Source of the DNA: Holophagaceae bacterium | GTDB lineage: Bacteria > Acidobacteriota > Holophagae > Holophagales > Holophagaceae | NCBI GenBank assembly: GCA_003158505.1 | Contig: PMJK01000100.1 | Coordinates: 11,147-17,147 of the forward strand | Length of the DNA stretch: 6,001 bases | Direction of reading: 5' to 3' | In this document: piece by piece, positions 1-5,891 of the stretch | Numbering within the stretch: position 1 is the first letter of the stretch | How the letters are laid out: every line of letters begins with the position of its first letter | Position numbers and translations under genes: made by a program | Notes under the pieces: model-generated | What the model was told of the DNA's origin: nothing | Databases searched by the model: none | The model's input: the letters and a program-made list of their open reading frames with translations, nothing else

Positions 1-66
1 CAGTACAACCTCCAGCGCGAGTTCTACAGCCAGACCTACACTGTCGGCCTCCACTACAAATTCTAG
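1..66 (+). CDS. C-terminal end of a probable TonB-dependent outer-membrane receptor (partial)
   Basis: The reading frame is open from the first base and ends at TAG 64-66, giving 21 residues that finish YTVGLHYKF. Alternating polar/hydrophobic residues with a terminal phenylalanine are the known C-terminal signature recognised by the BAM machinery in outer-membrane beta-barrels, and this form is common in TonB-dependent (including Oar-like) receptors. Such proteins import bulky nutrients across the outer membrane using TonB/ExbBD energy. Only the last beta-strand is visible, so the substrate and even the exact barrel family are inferred. A strong terminator follows 21 bases after the stop, so transcription probably ends here. 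Another kind of outer-membrane barrel is possible. Confidence 0.6.
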   Translation, partial: QYNLQREFYSQTYTVGLHYKF

Positions 67-81
67 GCATCTTCCAAGGCC

Positions 82-112
82 AAAAAGCCGGGGGTCGAAA
101 GGCCCCCGGTTT
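82..112 (+). terminator. Rho-independent terminator after the barrel gene
   Basis: A 9-bp stem (88-96 with 101-109, including one G-U pair) closes a GAAA tetraloop. It is preceded by an A-run (82-86) and followed by TTT (110-112). The hairpin is very GC-rich and lies between the stop at 66 and the ATG at 139. It should end the barrel transcript and isolate the phosphatase gene downstream. The T-tract is short, so some read-through is possible. Confidence 0.85.
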
Positions 113-138
113 GCCATTCAGGAAAGGCAGGTTCACGT

Positions 139-1089
139 ATGTCCATGCGCCGCGCACTCGTCTGGGTCGCCATCGCCTGCACGGTTCTGGCGGCCCAGAC
201 TCCGGTCCTTCTCATTGATACCGGCATCAAGGCCCCCTTCACCTTCCTTTCCTTCGGCGACACCCGCTTCACGAACCCCGCCGACCACAAGGCCGCCAAT
301 CCGCAGGCCCGCCAGCTGCTGGTGAAGGCCATGGCGGACCAGCATCCCGCTTTCATCTCCATCGGCGGGGATATCGCCTACAACGGCAACGACCTCAACG
401 ACTGGAAGGTTTTCGACGAAGAGACGGCGGTGTGGCGGGCGCAGAAGATCCCAGTCTATCCCATCCTGGGCAACCACGATCTGCATGGGAAGGAGGCCGT
501 GGCCCTCGCCAATTACTTCCAGCGCTTCCCGGAGCTGCGGAACGCCCGCTTCTACTCGGTGCGGGCGGCCAATGCGCTGCTCTTGAACCTGGACAGTTCC
601 CTCGATGAACTGTCCGGTCCCCAGGGCGCCTGGATCAAGGAGCAGCTGGACAACCTGGCGCCTGAGGTGGAGTTCGTCTTCCTCGTCCTGCACCATCCCC
701 CCTACACGAGCTCCTCCGATGACCAGAAATTTGGCGGAGGGCATTCGATCCGGGAAGCGGAGAAGCAGCTGGCTCGCATGCTGGAGGCGCGGCAGACACT
801 AACGAGAGCGCGGTTCGTGGTGCTCTCCAGCCACGTCCACAACTACGAGCGGCATGAGCACGGAGGAGTGGTCTATTTCGTCACCGGCGGTGGTGGCGCC
901 CACGCCTACCCCATCGAGCGGGCGCCGGAAGACCTCTTCCAAAGCAAGCGGGTGAACTACCACTACCTCCAGATCCATGTGGAAAAGAGGGAGGCCATGA
1001 TCACCATGCGGCGCCTGGGCCTTGAGACGCCCACGCCCCTGTGGACCACGGAGGACACGGTTCACATCAAGGTTCCTGGAAACAAGTAA
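139..1089 (+). CDS. Exported metallophosphoesterase (calcineurin / purple-acid-phosphatase-like)
   Basis: This is a 316-aa protein of the binuclear-metal metallophosphoesterase superfamily, which hydrolyses phosphomono- or diesters; the substrate here is unknown. Residues 1-19 form an export signal (Arg-Arg, hydrophobic core, cleavage near LAA-Q), so it probably acts in the periplasm or outside. The five metal-binding blocks appear in order: GDTR (D41), GGDIAY (D78, the PAP-like GDxxY), GNHD (N112, H113, D114), LHHPPY (H185/H186) and SHVHNYER (H232, H234). The full length fits a stand-alone single-domain enzyme. Block I has Asp-x-Arg rather than the Asp-x-His of classical calcineurin-type enzymes. 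The start at 139 has a purine-rich ribosome site (AGGCAGG, 125-131) at 7 bases; ATG 145 is a weaker alternative. It follows the barrel gene but is separated from it by a terminator. No terminator is obvious after it. Confidence 0.88.
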   Translation: MSMRRALVWVAIACTVLAAQTPVLLIDTGIKAPFTFLSFGDTRFTNPADHKAANPQARQLLVKAMADQHPAFISIGGDIAYNGNDLNDWKVFDEETAVWRAQKIPVYPILGNHDLHGKEAVALANYFQRFPELRNARFYSVRAANALLLNLDSSLDELSGPQGAWIKEQLDNLAPEVEFVFLVLHHPPYTSSSDDQKFGGGHSIREAEKQLARMLEARQTLTRARFVVLSSHVHNYERHEHGGVVYFVTGGGGAHAYPIERAPEDLFQSKRVNYHYLQIHVEKREAMITMRRLGLETPTPLWTTEDTVHIKVPGNK

Positions 1090-1190
1090 ACGCTCCGGTC
1101 TAATGGTTGGTCTACTTCGATACCAGCGGCGAGCCCTGCGATGGCAGTCAGCATGATCGGCGAGTGGCTTGGCCCGGCAGAAGCCACGCC

Positions 1191-1467
1191 TATCCACCCT
1201 GCCTTGTCAGGGTCATGCTTGCAATCTCCTGTGTGGGGACTGATCGGTTTGGTCAGACATCCATGGCTGGCTACATCCAGCAGGACCGGGACGAGATGGA
1301 AGTGTTGTTTACCCTGCTGGCAGAACGATGCGAGCGATGCAGAGGCCATCGACTGCATCGTCTACCACGCCGTGATCCTTGAACTGACCGGCATTGGTAC
1401 CGATCCTGCACTTAGGCTTTGCTTCCGGAATTGTCCTGATGGCCGACAACTGGCGTCATTCCATTGA
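1191..1467 (+). pseudogene. Degenerate IS110/IS1111-type transposase remnant
   Basis: No intact frame exists, but pieces recall an IS110-family transposase in the right order. YPPCLV (1191-1208) in one frame resembles the LPPCLVGMEA block of the family. In the next frame come VWGLIGLVRH (1231-1260) and NDASDAEAI (1324-1350), the latter very like the K-N-D-x-x-D-A-E-A-I block of the DEDD catalytic domain. The distance between the first and third blocks (about 39 codons) is what the family shows. Then LTGIGTDPA (1384-1410) and DGRQLASF (1438-1461) resemble the PGIGPxTA and FRNGRQLAAW blocks of the C-terminal Transposase_20 domain, but only about 10 codons separate them from the catalytic block, implying an internal deletion of roughly 100 codons. 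There is at least one frameshift. The family assignment is from recalled motifs and has not been checked by alignment. Confidence 0.42.
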
Positions 1468-1740
1468 GAAGGTTCTTCCCAGGGAACCGATTTGAACCCA
1501 GGGCCTTCCTGGCTTAGGCCATCCAGGGTCCACATGGGTGCGAGTCATTCCCAAACCAAGATATAACTTGTTTTGGTCTGAATTTGAACCACCAGATAGG
1601 TTGGAGGTGGTCCCCATGGGTCACAGAACCGCCGTAAACCCTCGCCAATGCTCGCAGAGTGCCGCAACCGCTCGTTGCAATTCTGGAGTGAGTTCGGAGC
1701 GAGTTGATCATTTTTGGAGTCATATTCAGGCCCCAAAACA
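1468..1740. other. Non-coding stretch with no recognisable gene
   Basis: No open frame here has a ribosome site or coding-like codon use. The small open frames on both strands read as shadows. A hairpin GGTTC...GAACC (1471-1488) lacks a T-tract. Just after it, on the minus strand, GGTTCAAATC (about 1488-1498) matches a tRNA T-loop, but its flanks do not pair. Together with the remnants on both sides, this looks like decayed mobile-element DNA. Confidence 0.5.
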
Positions 1741-1774
1741 AACTAAAAGGCCTGATTCTTCAGGCCTTAGTTTT
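1741..1774 (-). terminator. Rho-independent terminator following the tRNA-Glu fragment
   Basis: A perfect 8-bp stem (AGGCCTGA, 1748-1755, with TCAGGCCT, 1760-1767) closes a TTCT loop, extended by AACTA/TAGTT pairing (1741-1745 with 1768-1772). Read on the minus strand it lies immediately after the CCA end of the tRNA fragment and is followed by T-rich sequence (TTTTAGTTTGTTTT). That is the usual arrangement of a tRNA gene and its terminator. On the plus strand it also has a TTTT tail, so it may work in both directions. Confidence 0.8.
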
Positions 1775-1817
1775 GGTAGGGCTAACGGGATTAGAACCCG
1801 TGTTACCGCTGTGAAAG
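1774..1817 (-). pseudogene. 3' half of a tRNA-Glu(TTC), 5' half missing; possible attachment-site footprint
   Basis: Read on the minus strand: an anticodon loop CTTTCAC with anticodon TTC (bases 1815-1813), an anticodon-stem 3' side AGCGG, a short variable loop TAAC, a 5-bp T-arm (ACGGG / CCCGT, 1785-1789 with 1797-1801) around loop TTCTAAT, an acceptor strand TAGCCCT, discriminator A and encoded CCA (1774-1776). This matches bacterial tRNA-Glu(UUC). The upstream bases do not supply the other side of the anticodon stem (TTTTG where CCGCT is needed), and there is no D-arm. AGGGTCG at 1855-1861 could pair loosely with the acceptor, but the total length would be about 13 bases too long. T-loop position 57 is T instead of a purine, also suggesting decay. 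Homology that starts at the anticodon loop and runs to the 3' end is typical of tyrosine-integrase att sites; that role is inferred. Confidence 0.72.
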
Positions 1818-2213
1818 CAAAAAGCAAGGATTCCTCCTCTGGAGGCACTCTATACCGACCCTAAAAGACATCACTAGGTAATCAGCCCGATATCGCTGTG
1901 CAATGACTCGGTCGATGACTAGATACACAGGAGGCAGGCATGAACCTTGAAGTGGCTCTTTCTGTCCACCTGAAGTGAAAGGCCAGACTTAGGATCGTTA
2001 TCGGCGGGAATCAGGATCCATGCGGACGTAACAGAAGCACACTAATTTCCAACTGCTCTCGCTGTGCGCCTCGTCCGGGAGACTCCTGGTCGAAAGGCAT
2101 AAGGCATGCTAAAAAGGCACGTTACGTTTGTGGATGCCATGGTCCAATTGAAAGCGATTCTAGATCGATTGAGGTCCATTCCAATTCCATGCCTCTCCTA
2201 CAGGCCTCGCACC
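1818..2213. other. Intergenic region upstream of the sensor kinase
   Basis: I see no convincing gene. A 12-codon frame (1940-1978, MNLEVALSVHLK) starts 5 bases after a very good ribosome site (AGGAGG, 1929-1934), so a short leader peptide is conceivable, but nothing else supports it. No promoter with clear -35/-10 or sigma-54 boxes stood out. Bases 2106-2213 are open in the kinase frame, but their third positions are much less GC-rich than the codons after 2214, so I treat them as upstream sequence. Confidence 0.4.
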
Positions 2214-5200
2214 ATGAAGTATCTCTGCTCCCTCGTTGTCCGGGCGTTCCGGGGCATCGCCCCGTTGCTCCTGCTCGGGTGCGCAATTTGCACCGCCGGG
2301 ATGGCCCCTAAGTCGCTCCCGACACGCACTCCGGACCGGTCACCGAAATCCGTGTTGCTGCTCTCCTCGATACAACTGGCCACAACGGGTTACCGGGAAT
2401 CCATCCACACCGCCCTCCAGGAGGGGTCTCCGTACTCCATCGAGGTGTACGACGAATACACCGGCCTGGACAAGTACTCAGGGGAAGCCTACGAATTGAG
2501 CCTCCTCCGGCTCTACAATGAGAAGTACAGTGGCACGAGAGTCGATCTGATCCTCGTGTTGGCTCCCACAGCATTGGAGTTCGTGGTTTCCAGGAACTTC
2601 CTGCCAGGGGTCCCGGTGGTCACGTGCTATGTGCCTCAGCGTCTCGTGGATCAGGCCCGGACGAACCGTCCCGAAATCACGGGGGCGATCCATCCTCAGA
2701 ACGGCCCGATGACCCTGGACCTCATGCTGGCGCTCTATCCCAGGACCCGGCAGGTTCACATCGTGCTCGGAGCCAGCGAATACGAACGGCGGCAGTCGGA
2801 GTATGCCAGCAAGGTCCTCCTTCCCCGCGCCAGGGGTGCCGTCCTCGACTTCATGAACGACCTCTCCTTGGAACAAATGGAGGCCAGGCTCAAGGCATTG
2901 AAGCAGGATGAACTCGTCCTCTTCGGGATGCTGGACCTGGATGCGGCGGGCCAGCATTTCACAACCAATGCGCCGTTGGAGCGCCTCTCGGCCGCCAGCT
3001 CCCGCCCCGTCTTCGGCCTGAACACGGTGGATCTGGGGGACGGGATCATGGGCGGCGTCCTCATCAGCGCGGATCAGACCGCCCGGGCCTCCGCCGAGGT
3101 GGCCAGGCTCGTGTTGGAGGGCCAGAAAGCCTCCGCGATTCCTCTCCGGTTGAACATCGGCGCAGCCCCGATGTTCGATTGGCGCCAACTCAAGCGATGG
3201 GGCCTCCCGGAGCACGCCCTGCCCCCGGGGAGCATCATCCAGTTCCGGGACCTGAGCCCGTGGGAGACCCACTGGAAGGCGATCAGCGCGGGAGTCTCCC
3301 TCTTCGTTCTGGAAAGCCTCCTGGTGGCAGCCCTGATGATCCAATTGCGCCGGAGGAAGTACATCCAGCGAGATCTTGAGGATGCGAAGGTGCGCTACCA
3401 GACCTTCGCCGATTTCACCCATGACTGGGAGTACTGGCAGAGGCCGGATGGAAGTTTCGACTACATCTCTCCATCCTGTGTCCAGGTATGCGGATACCCG
3501 CCCGAAGCACTCGTCGAGCATCCGGAGACGTTCATGAGGATCGTCTTCGAGCAGGACCGGCCGGCCTGGCTCGCCCACCAGGAGGAGGCCCTCAGAGGCA
3601 GCCGCACGCCCTCCATCGAGTTCCGTATCAACACCCAGAAGGGAGAGCCCCGCTGGGTGGAACAAACCAACAACCCGATTCGGCTGACGAACTCGGGATC
3701 CCTGGGCACTCGGGGAAGCATTCGCGATATCACCGGGCGGAAGCTGGCCGAGGCGGCCCTCCGGGAGAGCGAGCAGCGTATGCAGCTTGCTACGGACTCC
3801 GCCCAGCTAGCTGTATGGGACTGGGATCTCCAGGCGGGAACCATGATTTGGGATGATCGGATGTTCGAACTCTACGGAAAAACTCGCCTGGAGATCAATG
3901 GGACTGTGCAGGACTGGAAAGACGGCCTTCACCCCGAGGATTTGGAACGTGCGTTGACGGAATGTGAGGCAGCCATTAAGGGCGAGGCCCCATTCGATAT
4001 TGAGTTCCGCGTTAGGCACCGGGATGGGACTGTCTTGTGGATTAAGGCCAATGCTACGGTGCTGAGGGACCTAGAAGGTAATCCTGTGCGAATGGTCGGC
4101 GTGAACCGAGACATCACCGACGTCCACCTAGCCGAGGAAGAGAAGGCCAAACTCCAGGCCCAACTCCAACAATCCCAAAAAATGGAAAGCCTTGGGACCT
4201 TGGCTGGCGGTGTGGCGCACGACATGAACAATGTGCTGGGGGCCATCCTCGGCCTGGCTTCGGCCCACATTGGCAGCCAGCCCTCCGACAGTCCTCTCCA
4301 CGAGGCCCTTGGTACCATCTGTAAGGCCTCCGAGCGAGGTGGGAAGATGGTGAAGAGCCTGCTGAGTTTCGCCCGCCAGAGTCCGGTCGAGGAGCGCCAA
4401 CTGGATCTCAATGCGATCCTCAGGGATCAGGTCAGTCTCCTAAATCGAACGACCCTGGCGATGATTCACCTCCAGCTTGATCTGGAAGCCGGGTTGCGTC
4501 CCATCCTCGGCGATGCCAGTGCCCTGACCCACGCCTTCATGAACCTCTGCGTCAATGCTGTGGATGCCATGCCCGAAAACGGCACCCTCACCCTCAGAAC
4601 CAGGAATGTAGGTACCGACTGGATCGAAGTCGTCGTGGAGGACACAGGGACCGGGATGCCAAAAGAAATTCTGAAAAAGGCCCTGGACCCATTCTTCACA
4701 ACCAAAGGAGTAGGCAAGGGCACTGGGCTGGGCTTGCCCATGGTCTACACAACCGTGAAGGCCCATCAGGGGCAATTGGAGATCCAGAGCGAACAAGGCC
4801 ATGGCACTCGGGTGATGATGCGTTTCCCCGCTTGTGCTGTCGAAGCAGAGACCATAGAACATTCAGATCCGATGGAGGTGTCTGTCCCCCCGAAAGCGCT
4901 CAAGGTGCTGCTCGTGGATGATGATGAACTGATCCAAATCTCCACACAGATGCTCCTGGAAGTCCTTGGTCACACTGTGAACGCATCCCAGAGCGGCGAG
5001 GAGGCTCTGGCGATGCTGGAAGAAGGTTTTGAGCCGGATCTAGCCATCTTGGACATGAACATGCCGGGACTGGGTGGCACAGGTACGTTGCCGCGACTTC
5101 GCGTCCTTCGGCCTGCCATGCCCGTCCTTCTCGCTACGGGTCGAACTGACGAGACCGCGCTGACCCTCGCCTCGGCCCATACTGGCGTCACCCTGTTTCC

Positions 5201-5258
5201 CAAGCCCTTCGGGCTGAGGGAACTCCGAAGACACCTTGAAACGCTTGGATTGGGGTGA
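2214..5258 (+). CDS. Membrane-bound hybrid histidine kinase: ABC-type substrate-binding sensor, two PAS, HisKA, HATPase, receiver
   Basis: This 1014-aa sensor probably binds a ligand in the periplasm, autophosphorylates and passes phosphate to its own receiver. Numbering is from the Met at 2214. Signal/anchor: 1-29 (core APLLLLGCAICTAG). Residues 44-314 resemble the ABC substrate-binding-like sensor family (FLPGVPVVTCYV). TM helix: 356-378, ending in RRRK. PAS domains: about 392-509 and 520-636, each ending in an RDIT motif. A Gln-rich coiled coil (637-656) leads to HisKA with phospho-His H669 (GGVAHDMNN). The ATPase has N777/N781, DTGTG 810-814, DPFFTTK 825-831 and GTGLGL 836-841. The receiver (895-1012) has D902/D903, phospho-acceptor D947, T975 and K997. 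All key residues are present. The start at 2214 is chosen because the signal sequence and high GC3 begin there. ATG 2106 (36 residues longer) has a better ribosome site (AAAGG, 2093-2097). No response regulator or transporter genes adjoin, so the ligand and output are unknown. Confidence 0.9.
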   Translation: MKYLCSLVVRAFRGIAPLLLLGCAICTAGMAPKSLPTRTPDRSPKSVLLLSSIQLATTGYRESIHTALQEGSPYSIEVYDEYTGLDKYSGEAYELSLLRLYNEKYSGTRVDLILVLAPTALEFVVSRNFLPGVPVVTCYVPQRLVDQARTNRPEITGAIHPQNGPMTLDLMLALYPRTRQVHIVLGASEYERRQSEYASKVLLPRARGAVLDFMNDLSLEQMEARLKALKQDELVLFGMLDLDAAGQHFTTNAPLERLSAASSRPVFGLNTVDLGDGIMGGVLISADQTARASAEVARLVLEGQKASAIPLRLNIGAAPMFDWRQLKRWGLPEHALPPGSIIQFRDLSPWETHWKAISAGVSLFVLESLLVAALMIQLRRRKYIQRDLEDAKVRYQTFADFTHDWEYWQRPDGSFDYISPSCVQVCGYPPEALVEHPETFMRIVFEQDRPAWLAHQEEALRGSRTPSIEFRINTQKGEPRWVEQTNNPIRLTNSGSLGTRGSIRDITGRKLAEAALRESEQRMQLATDSAQLAVWDWDLQAGTMIWDDRMFELYGKTRLEINGTVQDWKDGLHPEDLERALTECEAAIKGEAPFDIEFRVRHRDGTVLWIKANATVLRDLEGNPVRMVGVNRDITDVHLAEEEKAKLQAQLQQSQKMESLGTLAGGVAHDMNNVLGAILGLASAHIGSQPSDSPLHEALGTICKASERGGKMVKSLLSFARQSPVEERQLDLNAILRDQVSLLNRTTLAMIHLQLDLEAGLRPILGDASALTHAFMNLCVNAVDAMPENGTLTLRTRNVGTDWIEVVVEDTGTGMPKEILKKALDPFFTTKGVGKGTGLGLPMVYTTVKAHQGQLEIQSEQGHGTRVMMRFPACAVEAETIEHSDPMEVSVPPKALKVLLVDDDELIQISTQMLLEVLGHTVNASQSGEEALAMLEEGFEPDLAILDMNMPGLGGTGTLPRLRVLRPAMPVLLATGRTDETALTLASAHTGVTLFPKPFGLRELRRHLETLGLG

Positions 5259-5400
5259 AGCACCTTTTCACAGCCGCTGTGATACCGAGCAGCAGGGCTG
5301 AGACATCTTTACTGATGCGTTTGCTTGTCTAAAACAAAGAGGGGGTATCCACTTCCCTCAAATCCAGGTCTGAAGCCCTTGCTGGCCGCCTGCTGTTGGT
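5259..5400. other. Convergent intergenic stretch, no gene seen
   Basis: This lies between the kinase stop and the cassette remnant. A small hairpin CACAG-CCG-CTGTG (about 5270-5282) follows the kinase stop by about a dozen bases but has no T-tract, so it is a poor terminator. No GTTRRRY box occurs on the minus strand here, which is why the neighbouring attC is judged incomplete. Confidence 0.45.
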
Positions 5401-5428
5401 GGGGTCTGCGTTGAGCGGAGGGTTAGGC
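5401..5428 (-). repeat. Truncated attC: R'' and L'' boxes only
   Basis: On the minus strand the sequence reads GCCTAAC (R'', 5428-5422), a 5-base spacer CCTCC, GCTCAACG (L'', 5416-5409) and then CAGACCCC. This is the normal first half of an attC. The matching L'/R' half (a GGGGTC-like arm and a GTTRRRY box) should follow within about 130 bases but is absent before the kinase gene, so the site cannot form its hairpin as it stands. The TCAAC-N4-ACCCC run also occurs at the right window edge, in the same orientation. Confidence 0.6.
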
Positions 5429-5872
5429 AGAAAGGCGGCAGGCGGTGTTGATTGCCTGGGCGAGGATATCTGGTTCGTCAGTTCCGATGCGATGGATGGC
5501 ACCCGAGCTAAGGGCAATTTCTACGGCACCGAGACCAGAGACGTTATACAAGTATCCATTACTGAGGATTCGAACTCCCCAGCCATCGTACCAATGGTTC
5601 CGAACAGGTTTGGCGCAAGTGATTTCAGCGAGTTCAAACCTAGCCCTGATAAGGCCAATTCCAAATCGAAGGCTAACCGACTTCTCGTCAATTGAGACAG
5701 TGAGAGAATAGAAAAGAGACATGATGAGAACCAAGACTATCTCGACGATGGCGAGGCCCACAATTGCCCCACTCGGTAGACTGGTGAAAACCCAAACGCA
5801 TAGAAACAGCAGAGCCAACGGAAGGAATAAACCCTGAGTGAGAATTCCACGCTGAGTGTGGCAATAGGTCAT
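5423..5872 (-). CDS. Cassette-encoded small membrane protein with PH-like C-terminal domain (function unknown)
   Basis: This is a 149-aa protein that I do not recognise by name. It has two hydrophobic helices (about 12-30 and 34-56) joined by a short turn. A soluble tail of about 90 residues follows (57-146), rich in beta-strand pattern and carrying WYDGWG (94-99), GYLYNVSG and RIGTDEP. These resemble small bacterial membrane proteins with a pleckstrin-like (bPH) fold; that similarity is from memory, and the biochemical role is unknown. The start at 5872 is supported by GAGGA (5883-5879) at 6 bases. The stop is part of the attC core box, as in integron cassettes. It is convergent with the kinase gene and shows no promoter of its own, so expression would depend on upstream array transcription. 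Its codon use is clearly less GC-rich than the kinase's, consistent with horizontal acquisition. Confidence 0.82.
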   Translation of the reverse strand: MTYCHTQRGILTQGLFLPLALLFLCVWVFTSLPSGAIVGLAIVEIVLVLIMSLFYSLTVSIDEKSVSLRFGIGLIRARFELAEITCAKPVRNHWYDGWGVRILSNGYLYNVSGLGAVEIALSSGAIHRIGTDEPDILAQAINTACRLSA

Positions 5873-5876
5873 CGTG

Positions 5877-5883
5877 ATTCCTC
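5877..5883 (-). promoter_or_regulatory. Ribosome binding site of the cassette ORF
   Basis: Minus-strand GAGGAAT lies 4 bases before ATG 5872 and only 9 bases after the attC core GTTAGGC. This short leader between core box and start codon is characteristic of cassette genes and fixes the start. Confidence 0.7.
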
Positions 5884-5891
5884 GACGGGAA

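Noticed and set aside
133..744. 203-codon minus-strand open frame
   Set aside because: Antisense shadow of the metallophosphoesterase, whose five metal-binding blocks establish the plus strand as coding.
1478..1530. Second tRNA-like T-loop (GGTTCAAATC on the minus strand)
   Set aside because: The bases on either side (CTGGG and CGGTT) do not pair, and no acceptor or anticodon arm can be built. A chance match or a very old remnant is as likely.
1514..1735. Minus-strand peptide VTHGDHLQPIWW, faintly like the VTRGDPxSPLRW block of ISAzo13-type transposases
   Set aside because: Only scattered identities in one short block, and the upstream frames do not continue the similarity. Too weak to call.
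1538..1864. 108-codon plus-strand frame containing NGIRTRVTAV
   Set aside because: That peptide is the well-known artefact of translating the antisense of a tRNA-Glu 3' end. The frame crosses the tRNA fragment and its terminator and has no coding-like codon use.
2478..3665. 395-codon minus-strand open frame
   Set aside because: It lies wholly opposite the sensor kinase, which has clear domains. It is a GC-driven shadow frame with no ribosome site or family motif.
5265..5290. Hairpin CACAG-CCG-CTGTG after the kinase as a terminator
   Set aside because: The stem is only 5 bp and is followed by ATACC, not a T-tract.
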